Origin: Ilyonectria destructans
Taxonomy: Eukaryota > Ascomycota > Sordariomycetes > Hypocreales > Nectriaceae
Assembly (NCBI GenBank): GCA_020740775.1
Contig: JAHEWK010000009.1
Span: 930,001-994,000 of the forward strand
DNA length: 64,000 nucleotides
Direction of reading: 5' to 3'
Shown here: piece by piece, positions 10,961-22,540 of the stretch
How positions within the stretch are numbered: the first letter of the stretch is position 1
Layout of the letters: each line of letters starts with the position of its first letter
Made by a program: the position numbers and the translations under genes
The notes under the pieces: generated by a model
What the model saw: the letters and a program-made list of their open reading frames with translations, nothing else
The model's database searches: none
Told to the model about the DNA's origin: nothing

Positions 10961-13747
10961 AGTCCTTAAGATACTATTAACAAATATAATCTTTCTGATG
11001 CGTGTGTAAAGTAACACTGGCCTCTAACTGTGTGTGGTACCTATGGGGTGCCTGACGAAGTGTCGTGTGACTGTAGGATGTGTGACACACAAACAAATGA
11101 CTGAATGAGTCACGATTTCTTGAGACACAAGCTGCGAATCACGTTGAGGTAGTCTCTATAAATGATATATGGTGCCGTCAGATCATTTTCTCGGTAGATA
11201 TGAACACGAGTTTATACAAACCTATTTTGAAATCAAGTGCACCATCAACTTGCACCAGTTCGTCCGCTCCTCCACCCCCGACTCCCTTGGCCATATTTTC
11301 ATCTTAACCTATCTCGCCAACGTGAATAAGAAAACATGTGCTACGCGGTCACTCTCAGTTACATATGCCCCCGTTGCAGCCGGGCTCTCAATCTTGTAAC
11401 ATCGGTGGAGCTTTGCCCGACTGGGAGGCAGGCCGGTCCATGCGCCCGTAAGACTCCTCTTGCAAAACGCGAGTTTGTCAAGAGCTCAGAGTGTCCATGG
11501 TGCCGCACATAGTCGTAGCGATGAGGAGGGCGGCGTTGTTAAGTAGGGATGCTTCATGGGAATAGCCGAACTACGGACTTTCTACTGTGCGCTTGAGCGT
11601 GTTGATTTTTAAGTTATCTTTAATCGTCATTTCATTTCGCGTAAATCTTGTTTTCCTACGGCTCGTGGCACAACATAAACAGTTAGTGAACATGTTAGTT
11701 GAGCGGCGTCCCCGCACCATCTTGGTGACTCCCCATAAAACGCTTCGGGCTGTACAAGGTTTGATATCAAACCTGGCCTGCTGTGATTGGGTGCACAATG
11801 GTAACATGAAGGGCTTAAATCCCCAACGTGGATTGTGCTTTGGTTTCTCATCCTCATCATCTACTACAGGTATTCTGAGAAGTCTGGCAGGCGGCTCCTC
11901 TCAAACCCGGGATCCGCCTGTCGTAGGCTCTTAGCGAATTCTCCCTCGTTCTCTCCCCGAAACGACAGGTTTAGTTCAAAGTTCTCAAGTCTCACCAACC
12001 GCCATCTTTCAGCAATGTCATTGAACTCACCAATGACATTGCCCGGGAAGGAATAGGGAAGCATAGAAGCGCCTGGGTGCCAAAGTTCAGCCCTAGGCTG
12101 CAGGCTTTGCTACAATGGATCCAGATATTCGGCAAGGCCGGTGATATTCTGATTGGGGGTCTCAGAATATGATAGCAAGTGGAGTCTGGGCATGCGTTCG
12201 ACCGAGAGAACCCTGTTATATAAACTGAGTCAATATACCTATTGCATGAAATTACTTTTTCTCGTTATGGCCACAGACAACCACTACTTTGTAGTGACAG
12301 AGAATCTCTCGTACGAGTTGTTTCATTCATCCGTTTCCTGGGTCTGTGAAATGTGCGGTTGCTTATACTTAAGCTCACCACTGACGTACAATCAGTCCGC
12401 GTCAGCAGTTGCCAGGCCCTGGGAGAGCCTATCAAATGTTAAACTGGTCCAAAGTACTGCGTCGGATTGAACCTAAAACTTGGGTGATGTTTTTTTGACG
12501 GGACAAGATTGCAGGCCTAACTCATCGTCGTGTACGGCCATATGCGTGCACGGGGTGCGGAAGCCATGATGCAGCCAGCGCACCATGGCTCTTTTGGTCA
12601 TGGTCATGGGCAAAACAGAGTGGATGCTATCGGATAAAATATAGCCGTAGAAGGGCCTATCTATTAGATATTATCCATCCGTGTCGCATCAAGACGGCAG
12701 GGCCAACGGTGTTAAACGCTGTCTTACAATCTTTCCAAGGCTCATCTCGATGTACGTAAACACTGCTGGATAACTTGGAACTCGCTCCTCCGGCGATATA
12801 TTGGGTCACCAGAAAATACAACTCAAAAGAAAAAGCGGTCAACACTTGGATTCTTGTTCTGGCTAGATAGAGACATGACCTCACCGCCCTAAATTCACGC
12901 TGTATGTCATCCGGGATATGTTTCATTTCAAGGCTGCTGATCTTCGAGGAGGCGGGAGCTTGCGGGAGACGGCAACTTCTCACCGAGACCTATAACTGTC
13001 TTTACCGAGACACGGGAGCTTCCCCACCACAGCACAACCCAGGACCATGCTCCGCTGGAGGTAATAAGGATATACCCCATCCATCCTATGTGTTATTTTA
13101 TCTAAATTCCGCATAGGAAATATCTGCTGGTGATTAAAATTAACCTTGGTCTTATGAGGCGAATGTCATATCTTGCAACAACTCTTATCGTGAGATCTTA
13201 CCTTGGCAGAATCATTACAGAAATGAAACATGTGTCATCCCAGAAGAAACACTGCGAGAACAACGCATCTCCCTTACATCGTCGTGCAATAGGGAACGAG
13301 TACTGGTATGTCGGAGCAACACTTCAACTATATGTTATTTCATAAGGCCTCCACTACAGGCATTGATAAACACTCGAACCTTGGCTTCACTCCCGCTTCA
13401 AGACTGTATGTGATATGATAGAGGAAATCCTTCTTCGGCCTTTCTCCGATGTATCTCTAAAACGTTATATTCCCAACCCTTACATTGGGTAAAAAATACA
13501 CCGGTGATAAAGACGGGATACTGTCTCGGCGTTATGCACCTTTGGAATATCAGATTGAGTAACATAGCTGTCTTAGAATTGAATACAAATTGCTCATGCA
13601 TTTCTGACTATTCAAGCTCTCAACATGAACTATAAAAAGTTGAAGTTCCCAGAGAGATGGCAATAATCCTCCAGCTGCAATATATTCACATCATCAAATC
13701 CACTCCCCCTTCGACCTATCAGTCTCTGATATTCTCCCATCGCCATA
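10961..13747. other. Gene-poor stretch with one perfect hairpin
   Basis: About 2.8 kb without a supported gene; frames are short and show no domain. One perfect inverted repeat stands out: GCAATGTCATTG (12012-12023) and CAATGACATTGC (12031-12042) with a 7-base loop. A TATA-like ATAAAAAG near 13633 belongs to the next gene. Confidence 0.55.
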
Positions 13748-14157
13748 ATGAAGATCTCAATCGCCATCCTGACTATTCTATCCACACTGGGATCAGCGAG
13801 TCCTCTTCCGGAAAAGTCGACCCAACAAATATGTTTATCTGCAGGGTACCCATGCCTTATTGGCCAGTGTTGTGGGGGGTCTTTTTGTCTCGTAAGTCCG
13901 ACCACTCACTGACAATCCCACTGCCAGGGATCTGCTGATGTATATACCAACCTTAGCCATTGCATTTTACGTATCCGGGTATCTGTGTTACCTTAGGCAG
14001 TAGCAGCTTGGGCGGCGGTAGGGGTGGTAACTCAGGGGGGAGCGGCGGGAACTCAGGGGGAAGCAGTGGTAACTCAGGTGGAGGCAGTGGCAGCGTACTC
14101 GATCTCAGCTTGAGTGGAGGCGGCGGTACCTTGCTCGATCTCAACATCGGCGCCTGA
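13748..14157 (+). CDS. Small secreted six-cysteine (knottin-like) protein with Gly/Ser/Asn tail
   Basis: Exons 13748..13891 and 13957..14157 (65-bp intron) give 114 residues. Residues 1-17 are a signal peptide ending near GSAS. The mature part has exactly six cysteines spaced C-x6-C-x4-C-C-x4-C-x10-C (ICLSAGYPCLIGQCCGGSFC, then GIC), the arrangement of inhibitor-cystine-knot folds. The last cysteine is supplied only by exon 2, which supports the splice. The tail is low complexity with repeated NSGG units, then two LDL-type ends. A TATA-like element lies about 115 bp upstream of the ATG. Such proteins in fungi are extracellular effectors, defence peptides or wall-associated proteins; which applies here is unknown. 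No close family is recognised. Confidence 0.7.
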
Positions 14158-14689
14158 GGACTTTTGATCCGTTAGTCGTTGAAAGAATTTCTCCATTGGA
14201 ATTTAATCTCGGCTGACTAAATTTTAATGACTTCAATGGAGGAATACAACGCTCAAAACAAGTTCACACACGCGGCGAATCCTGTTAAATCAACAACAAT
14301 ACACGGGGTGAAAATGACATAAAAGCTGTTCTTAGTTCCATGCTCTGTTAATTGACGATACTTTTCTTCTCTGTCTAATTGAATTATAATGAGGGCTGGC
14401 CTCTCACTGGCAACTCTATTCCATCCTGTCTGTGGCAGTCATAAATAATCCCTTAACCATATCCGGAGATGCTAAATTTATCCGGCAGGTCACTATTCTT
14501 GTTCCGATTAGGGCGGTTTAAGGGCACCTGGCATTCCGTCGAGCCACGGTAAATTGGGGAAAATGGTCCTCCGGCCGTTTAATAATTTAATCTATGGGAG
14601 AGTTCTCGGATGGAAACGGAAAAAGCCCAGAGTGAGATTCAAATTGTTCATTTAGATGTCAATCAGCTAATACTCTTTCTAGTTCCCAA
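14158..14689. other. Intergenic, no gene seen
   Basis: This 532-bp, AT-leaning spacer lies between the converging ends of the secreted-protein and SET-protein genes. No feature was recognised. Confidence 0.6.
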
Positions 14690-15837
14690 TTAAAATGGAC
14701 CAAAAGGTAACGACTCTATGACGGCTAAATTCCCCTCCGCCTCTTCTCGAAGACATCGTTCGCAAGTGCATGAAAATTGAAATTGGTCTTGAACCAATCC
14801 CTGTCTGCTGATGATATCTTCGTAGACTGTTAGGTCAAAGTAGGTGATGCAACACTCTTCCCCCTGAGCGATGTCGCGCGCTGCAGTGTAGACCATTCGT
14901 GCCTGGCTGTTGGGCTTGTGTGTGACCTACGGATAAATGCGGTTAACTTAAAAGTCCAAGCGATGGTGAGGGATTCACGATTATATCTACGTACATTTGG
15001 TAGGCAAGAATGGTTAAACATTGCAGCCCTGGGGTATATACCCAATCCGTAGGGTTCCCCTCTATGTACGGGTCGATCAACCATATACAGAGGTCCTGTC
15101 ATCTTCGGATAGAGCCCAAACGTGTTTGTTTCCTCTTTGCATATGAGTGATAGCATGTCACTGGCAGTCAGCAGACAAGGTAGTATTGATGCGTCGCTGA
15201 GATAGGTGCTGGCCAGTCTCCTCCAGTGCTCGATCTGCTGTTCCGGCCACGAATCAAGGTATGCACAACACATTTCGACAGAAGCCCAACCGCGCTTGAA
15301 TTCATTTTCCCATGAATATAGGTGATGCGGAATTGATGTACCCCTATGCAACTCCAAGTCTCGCCCAGCCAATAGGCGAACAACATGCCAAAGCGTGACA
15401 AAGTTGTACTCGCCCTCCTGACGGCGGATGGTCTCTCCATTTTGCTTCAGCCACAGGCACTCGAATTCGTGCCGTGCGCAGTCTGCGGCTCGACAAGCAT
15501 CATTGCACCAGATGACGTCTTGAATGCAGTTTCTGAGGCAGCATGAACCTTTGCCGTCCTGTTTTACTCGTCGTGAGCAGACGAGGTTGCTGCAAATGAG
15601 ATCATCCGTCCTTGGTGAATCCGCAGCTGGCACGACGGCGTATGGAGCATCCACCAGGAGAACGGTACCTGCTGGCACTGGAGCAGACACGCGCAGAAGT
15701 CGGCCTTTGCATGGATCATGGTCAGGGACTAGGTGAGGGTGGAGGTAAAAGTCGGCATCCTGAGCGTTAGTTTCGTTCGAAGCCTCTGGCTTTTTGCTGA
15801 TCGGCTTAGGTGCGGTCAGCTGGTTCCTGGAATCCAT
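14690..15837 (-). CDS. SET domain protein with MYND-like zinc finger
   Basis: Probable protein-lysine methyltransferase of the SMYD-like fungal group. Exons 15837..14995 and 14926..14690 give 359 residues. The start is the ATG at 15837; the frame is open further upstream, but only from a TTG. After an early SET segment (GRLLRVSAPVPAGTVLLVDAPY) comes a Cys-rich insert, CSNLVC...CCLRNC...WCNDACRAADCARHEFEC, typical of a MYND-type finger. The SET core NHSCLPNV is completed by exon 2 (ARMVYTAARDIAQGEECCITYFDL), followed by the post-SET cysteines CTCERC. All expected SET elements are present, so it looks functional. Histone or non-histone substrate is unknown. A 14-bp palindrome containing TTCTAGAA lies about 210 bp upstream. 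Confidence 0.85.
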
Positions 15838-16609
15838 TGTAACAGCGGTGAGTTTGACAGGAGAAAAATGGGAAAAGCGGACGACAGCGGAAGAGGTGGG
15901 AATCCCGTCGACCACGTTCTCACGTTGCACCAATAATGTCTTAGACACCCCCGATAGGGTTAGATGAAGCAATCGCAAAACGCCGTGATGCCGTGGCCGA
16001 AGTAACCCGTTCCGGCCTAAGTTCTATTTTCTGTCAGTTAGAGAGTGTGTTCTAGAACACTGAAAACCAAAGGAGGACTAGTAAATTTTCGATCGGTTGC
16101 TGTTTGTTGATAAGGTTAGCTTCATTTGTGGATTCGTGATAGTAACACCGTTGTCCGACATCCAAAGCCTTGCTAACCAACCACTTTCGATGATTGGTCA
16201 TATTCTACGTACCAACTTCTAAAACATCTGGAATTAGTAGGAAGTACGTCCTAACACTCCTCCTCACTGTACTAATATACCCTCGCCGTCACAGAGTCAT
16301 TTATTACCTAGTTACCTCCACACCGTATCGTAATAACCCGATCCTGTCAATCTATCAGCATCACGACTGTTACCAACCTATTACCTGCAGAGGCCGTGAT
16401 GGAGCAAGCATAGACTTACAGTTCGTCCAGTTCTATCAAACAGTATGGAATAAGCCCATTTGTCATTATCACCGAGAATTGTGAAGAATCACTTAGAAAT
16501 CTCTTCAGCTATAGGGTAGGGGAGAACGAGATATTTGAGCAGGCAGACTGAATTCAACAGATTGTTTCTCTCATACAAGGCAAAATAAATCAATTCCTCC
16601 TAGTAAACC
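15838..16609. promoter_or_regulatory. SET-gene upstream region with heat-shock-element-like palindrome
   Basis: This spacer has no gene. GTGTTCTAGAACAC at 16047..16060 is a perfect 14-bp palindrome whose TTCTAGAA core equals two abutted heat-shock-factor half sites (nTTCnnGAAn). Position upstream of the SET gene fits a promoter element. Activity is not shown by sequence. Confidence 0.35.
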
Positions 16610-18019
16610 TTACGTAAAGACCATGCTGTGGCGTAAACCAGCGGTTCTTAAACCCAAATTTTCCTCGTTGCTCAGAGTCATCTGAAATTTCAGCAGCAGC
16701 GAGGGAATCAGCTTCTTCACTTCCATCAAGCTGATCCACCGCCCGCTACAGGTATGCGCGCCGTGATCGAAGGTGAAGAAGGATCTACTCATGAGCCTCA
16801 AGTGTGCTCCGTCTGTCACAGTGGGTAACCACCGCTCAGGTCGAAAAGTATCTGGGTCTGGAAAGACATCGGGGTCGCAATGCAATACCCACGGGTTGAT
16901 ACCGACTTGAATACCCTCGCTAAAATCGAAGACGCAGATTGTCGCACCTCCTGCAGGTACAAGACTGATCGAAGTGCGACTGCAGTGGTGTCGCTTCCAG
17001 CTGAGATGTTGCGAAGCGTATGTGTCATAATCTCACGGCTATTGATTGACGATGGGTCCTTTGCTTGGTTTAGCAGAAGGCGTTGTAGCATTGTCAAAGG
17101 GCCGTCCTCGGAGGGATTCCTCTTTGCTGCTTCGATCTCGGATGTGGCGAGATCAAATATTTCCTTGTCGCCTCCGTCTTCACCAGACATAAGCTTGGCG
17201 ACGAAAGGTTGACCCAGCAGAATTTATGGATCCAGGGGATTTGACCGAACTAGAATGTATAAGACAGCAGACTCAGACTTAAGTCAAGTGTCATTTTCAC
17301 AGACACGGGGATATACTCACAATGGCCATATAGTCGCTGACAGTTTCTAATAATCCACACATCTTCAGCACGTCGCCTTGTTCAATGTAATTGAAATCTC
17401 TTCCAAATGTGACAGCGAAGACGGCATCCATGGCATAGTCTTTCAGCAGGTCCGACATATCGGTGGGCTGCCTTGCGCGGGCCTCCAGGTTTTTTAACAA
17501 ACGCTCTGTGACTGGCTCGGTCCATGATTCCATCTGCACGAGACCATTTAATGAGTATGTATTTGATGCGTTCCGTTTCATTCTTGTATGCAGAGCTTTA
17601 ATTGTCAGTGTGTATTTTCCTGCGCCATGTTCGGCACTTGCCTTGTCAGTTAAGACAAATGTGTCTGGAATCAGTCCTTCCTCGTCATATGCTGTTGACA
17701 ACTGGTAGAACTGAGACTTGTAAAATTCCATCCCGACTCCGTAGATTTAGTTGATCTCTGCGGGGTCGGCGATTGACAGCAGGTTCGGCGCAAGGCGCAC
17801 GATTTTGCCGTACTTTTTGTGTAGAACGATGTCATCATCTTGAGATTTGTTTTTATATACCGAGACGGTGCGAGGAATTGAAGAGATTGTGGGTAGCCAT
17901 GGGCCTGGGATTGGATGAAGTCTTTGTCGGAAGTAGTTCGAGAGTAGACGCGTGGCGATGAGTGAAACGATCACAAAGACCCAGTGGTCTTTGATGACTG
18001 TTAATGTTTCTTGTAACAT
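16610..18019 (-). pseudogene. Cytochrome P450 pseudogene, copy A
   Basis: Relic of a microsomal P450 resembling the pisatin-demethylase group. It starts at ATG 18019 with a membrane anchor and the hinge PIPGPWLP, and has one intron (17320..17250). Lesions: TAA at 17749..17747 where copy B has a Gln codon (one C>T step); a 1-base frameshift near 17215-17225; and a junction near 16956-16974 where about 60 residues are missing, from just after the I-helix (NISAGSDTTAVALRS) to VPAGGATICVFDF, with a frame change. The lost block includes the K-helix ExxR, so no active enzyme can be made. The C-terminal FPDPDTFRPERW and heme loop FDHGAHTCSGR remain. Copy B at 29.9-31.4 kb is its paralogue. Confidence 0.85.
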
Positions 18020-19050
18020 TGTCGATGTATTGGGTCGCAAAATTGGGAACCGAGGTTGGAGGGTTGTAGGCTTTAGGCAGCTATACTTGAGCCCTCTGCA
18101 TCGCACCCCTCTGACGGAATTACAGCTGAGAAATATGGGAATCATGCAGAGGGGTACAACAGTTCAAATTTCCGAGGAGCTGTATGTTTTACTTAGATGC
18201 GTACCCAAGGATTGAATTGTATCTGCTCGAACATCTTCCCCCGCATTCTCTGCCCCGCGGGATAAGCGTACACCATCACAAGCCGGAGACGCCGGTCAGA
18301 CCGTATCTGCTTCACGCGTATCATGGTCCAAGAGGTTAGATTGGATGAAACTTGAAATAAGCCCGGAATATCTACTACAAGACAGTTTTCCCGCTAACCT
18401 ATCAACGTATATCCCTCTTTGGGATAGGTGAGGAAGAGACGCGGAGGCCGCGGGTTCCGAAGACACGGCCGCGGGTTCCATCTATTTACCCGCGTTCCAA
18501 AGTCTCGTAAATTATTCCGCTGTAGTTGGTCTGGCAAAAGATTTCCAATCAGATTTGCGAGAGATTTCTATGTGGTGATCTTGTGCCGTGCTCCGGATTT
18601 CACCTTCAACGTCCCTACAATTCAAGACGTGGGGCATGCCAAGTCTGAACTTAGAGTAGTAGGGGTACAATTGGAATTTTGCACTATATCCGCCCGATCA
18701 AATTAACGAGCTACAACCTCGCGTTTCTTGGGGATAGAAATCTAGTCACCAGCCAGAATTAATATCCAGTAAATAAGAATTAATGAACTCGATACTGGTG
18801 TTTTCTACCTTTCACAGCGGCTTCCAGAGAACAAATAAGTAGATTCTAAGCACGGCACAGCAGAACCAGGTTTGTTAAGATGTTTGCATCTTCAATTAAG
18901 TATCTTTGATATAAAGCATATAATTATGGAAGTGCTAATACAGCTAAATATGGATTGGACACTTCCCGTGCGTCCTCTCTGTGCACTATGGGTGGTGTTG
19001 GAAAGACGGAAACTTGCGTTTCAATCGCAACGTCTAGTTCTTAATCATGT
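18020..19050. other. Intergenic, no gene seen
   Basis: About 1 kb between the dead P450 and the dead permease. Frames are short and show no domain. It contains the former P450-A promoter region. Confidence 0.55.
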
Positions 19051-20209
19051 TTAAGGCTCCTTTGACATCGACCAGCTCGTGTTGAGCATTTCTGCCTCGA
19101 TAACGATGTCGTCATCGTCGGCATCAATCTCGACCACGGGGCCTTGAAACCTGCCTCGCAGATGAACAAAATACTAGACAAGCCCAACAGAGAGGAATGT
19201 TGGTATGATTACTACAGCATAGTTCCTGAAGACAGTGTCAGTTTGGAAGGGCGTAAGACATCATGTACAGGCTTATGACTCCGCCGAGGACGGCTTGTTC
19301 GAACTTGTTGAATCTTTTCCGCATAGTGAGCAGCCATTTCTATATCGGCAAAACCGAGCATTGGGGTTGTAAGGCCAACACAAAAGGAAATGCCCGTGCT
19401 CGACCAATCCGAGTTGTTGATAAACGTCGTGAAGACAAATTCGGCGTCGTGTCTGTCTTTGGTCATGACGAGCCGAATAATCATGGTCAAGAAGAAGCCA
19501 AGAATATGAGTGCCAATCCTTAAGACAAATATTAAAACTCATTCATGGTCAATTGAGAAATACTCGTACCCATAGCGCACATGACAACTGCCACCCAGAT
19601 GTAATTGTACGAAAGTAGGCCCGCGACCCAAGACTAGAGAAGGAGGTCAGAATATCCTTGATCTCGAGTTCATGATCAGAGGTGATGAATAGTACCAGAA
19701 TTGGTCACCATTTGGGCGGTGATAGCTCGGCAGTCCAGTGATATTGAGCACTTGAAGATGGCCATATGCTGTTGTCTGTGTGAATCTCACGAAAATACAA
19801 AATTGTTTCGCGCGGCTGAAGGGATTTAATACCTGGCTAGTTCTGCCATTGTAGCGGCAACACAAGTCATGCCAACGCAGGCGAGGAGATATCCTTACAG
19901 CAATCCGACAGGCCATCCCAAGGCTAACGCTTGGAAAATGGACGCCGTGATTCCTTCTCACTATCATGTCACCAGCCTTGCAAGTAATTTAGGTACCTTC
20001 ATCATTCTTACAGTAGCATTGATGCAAACCGTTATAGCTAACGCTGTCCAAAAGTTGAACTTTCTCGCGAACGCCGGCGTCTTGCCGATGGCAGCGAGAC
20101 CAGCTGCGTCCTCATCGTGCAAATCATCTCCATGAAGTAAATCTGCGGGTTTCACGAATCGGTCGCCATCTTGGTCAATGGTATTTGTTTCGTCATTGTT
20201 GGAACTCAT
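19051..20209 (-). pseudogene. Amino-acid/GABA permease (APC family) pseudogene
   Basis: From ATG 20209 the sequence reads as an APC permease: a hydrophilic head, then FARKFNFWTALAITVCINAT, an intron, GITASIFQALALGWPVGLL, GYLLACVGMTCVAATMAELA, the family block AQYHWTAELSPPKW, and later DAEFVFTTFINNSDWSSTG with FCVGL. The end YFVHLRGRFQGPVVEID is typical of Uga4-like permeases. Lesions include TGA at 19960..19958 right after the first splice, TAA after VGLL, TGA after PPKW, and a missing middle: only a few tens of residues separate the central block from the C-terminal tail. It lies between P450-A and the intact monooxygenase and may have been the transporter of that module (inference). Confidence 0.75.
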
Positions 20210-20976
20210 TATAGATATCTTCACGGTTTCAGGACACAGTCTGGATCTTTGAGCGGTACAGATTTTGTACAAGGCACATATGAGGACACCGAGCAGATTA
20301 ATATAGTGAGACCTCCCATTCGCATCCAAGCGAGACAGCCCTTGGTCAGATGCGTTGCCTGCTTGCAATCAGAAGCAATCAAGCAGATCTAGCTTCCCCG
20401 CAAACCACAGACTCAGCCAAGCCCAACGTGTCTGGGGTAAACAGCGCTACTCTACTCAGCCACGCCAACCCACTAATCTTCCGGCCCCCTTTACCTGAAT
20501 AATGCTGGCAGACCCCCAACTTACGGTGATAACACACATGATTGATAAGGCCAACATTTGGGGCTAATTGATAATCGGATTAGATGGTTTTGCCATGCTT
20601 TATTACACTGTGACCTGTTTGATACTTCGGGTGGGTCTATACGGCATCAGGTCTGCGGTACGTCGCGGGGGAAATTTAATAGACGATAGGAATAAATGGC
20701 TCGTGAATGGATGGTCTACGAGGGACATTGACCTATTGGAATGAATATTTTCCGAGTCGTCGGTACCTCTCGATGGGGTTCTCAATCTGGGGTCTCATTT
20801 GATTTGTCGAGTTATTCCATAGTGCGGTGGTCTCCCCTAATGCCATCGGTCCTTTACTAACCCGATTTACTAGAACTCTACATAACTAGCGGCGTCGCCA
20901 ATCATCACCCAGATTGTTTCCAAGCACCCTATCATTCCTCCGAATTAAGATCTTGCATCATTCAACCCTTGTCAAC
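20210..20976. other. Spacer upstream of monooxygenase A
   Basis: This 767-bp spacer separates the dead permease from the divergent monooxygenase. It holds no supported gene. The proximal part should carry the monooxygenase promoter; no specific site stood out. Confidence 0.5.
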
Positions 20977-22540
20977 ATGGCCAAGCAAACAGAAAAGCTG
21001 CGAGTCGTGATTGTTGGAGCCGGCTTCTGTGGCTTGACAGCCGCAATTGAATGCCAGCTCCGCGGCATGCATCCCATCCTCGTTGAGGCATATGGCGGCG
21101 CCAGTTCTCACGGAGATTTGCTGGACTTTGTGCCCAACGCCGGACGCGTCTTTGACTCCTGGGACAACGGCAGAATTGGCGAAGCATTGCTCGCTGCCGG
21201 CGTCAATAGAGCAAAGACTCTGGACTTTTACAACCAGGACAATGTGATGCTGAGGAGCGATCCTTGGCCCCAAGGCATCGACCTCAAGGGCACATTCGCC
21301 GGCCACAGAGGCGCCATGCACGAAATTGTTTACAACTACGCCAATGAGCTCGGTATTGAGATGCATTTCAATTCGAAAGTCGAGCAGTACGTGGACTCGG
21401 ACAGCGAACATGGCGTCATCATCGCCGGGACCGGCAAGAAGATTCTCGGCGACGTTGTGCTTGCGTGCGACGGCCCCAAGTCGTTGGCGCGGTCGCAGAT
21501 GCTCGGACTTCCCGAGAGCAGAGTAAACAGCGGCTATGCGATCTTCAGAGCCTTCTTTGAGCTCACGGAAGATATGCTGAAGGATCCGTTCATGGCTGAG
21601 CTCACTAAGAAGGATGAGGATACGACGAGATTCTGGGTCGGCGAAGACATGCACGGTTTCATCTACACTTGGAACCAAGGCCGGTAAGTTAGTATGCGTT
21701 ACTTGTTGCCTACAAATGCTGACTATCTTTGCTAGTGATTGCGCCTGGGTTCTCACTCATCTTGATGATGCGGATATCAAGGAGGGTTGGTCATTCCCTG
21801 CCAAAAAGGAGGATGTGCGCTACTATCTGAAGAAGGCCAAGTTCCCTGAGGTTTGGAGCCGAGTGCTAGAGTTGACTCCGGAGGAAAGAATGGTCGATTA
21901 CGTGAGTTATCCGCCCTTCTATGCCGATCTCTTATGTGTGATACTGACGGGTTGGAAGAAACTGGTTTGGAGAGACCCTCTTGCCACGTGGCTCTCGCCT
22001 TCAAAGCACTGTGCTGTTATGGGTGATGCGGCTCATTGCCACTTGCCCACCTCAGCCAACGGCGCTTGCCAAGCAGTTGAAGATGCGGCAACAATGGCTA
22101 TCTGCTTACAAAAGGTAAGCCACCCGTCATATTTCTGCCTGTTGATTGCGTCAAATATCTCTATACTAATAATCTCAAAGTCCCAAGGCGACGTCCCCCT
22201 CGCTCTCCAAGTGTTTGAACGTATCCGCTTCAACCGTTCCCACGTCATCCACCAAGCCTCCATTTCCACGCGCAACATTTACCACAAGAACAACTGGACA
22301 CCTGAGATGGTTGAGAAGCACCCCGATTCGCTCGTCATGCCTCTCCTAGACTGGGTCATGGACTTCGATTGCCAGAAGAATGCAGAGGACAACTACGAAA
22401 GGTTGGCTGCCGAGGTCAAGTCTGGAAAGACTGGCACAATTGAGGAACTTTCCATTCCGGCGGGCGGAAATTATGATTGTATGAACTTGAAGGAGGAGGA
22501 TAACAAGGCGGCAGCGTTGCAGAAGACGGTGAAGGCGTGA
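20977..22540 (+). CDS. FAD-dependent monooxygenase, copy A (intact)
   Basis: Flavoprotein hydroxylase of the salicylate/urate-hydroxylase-like group; the substrate is unknown. Start is the ATG at 20977 (acATGG). Exons 20977..21683, 21736..21901, 21959..22114 and 22181..22540 give 462 residues, the normal length. FAD motifs are complete: VVIVGAGFCGLTAAIE (residues 10-25), the DG motif VVLACDGPKSLAR, and the GD motif VMGDAAHCHLPTSANGACQA. Introns 2 (57 bp) and 3 (66 bp) are multiples of three without stops, but the paralogue at 31.8-33.1 kb joins DY directly to KLV where intron 2 sits, which supports removing it. It is the only undamaged gene in the two P450-monooxygenase modules, so it has either kept a role alone or is the last to decay. 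Confidence 0.88.

Noticed and set aside
20962..21756. 264-codon minus-strand open frame
   Set aside because: It lies opposite the well-supported monooxygenase exon 1, has no domain and no ATG context. It is a shadow of GC-rich coding sequence.
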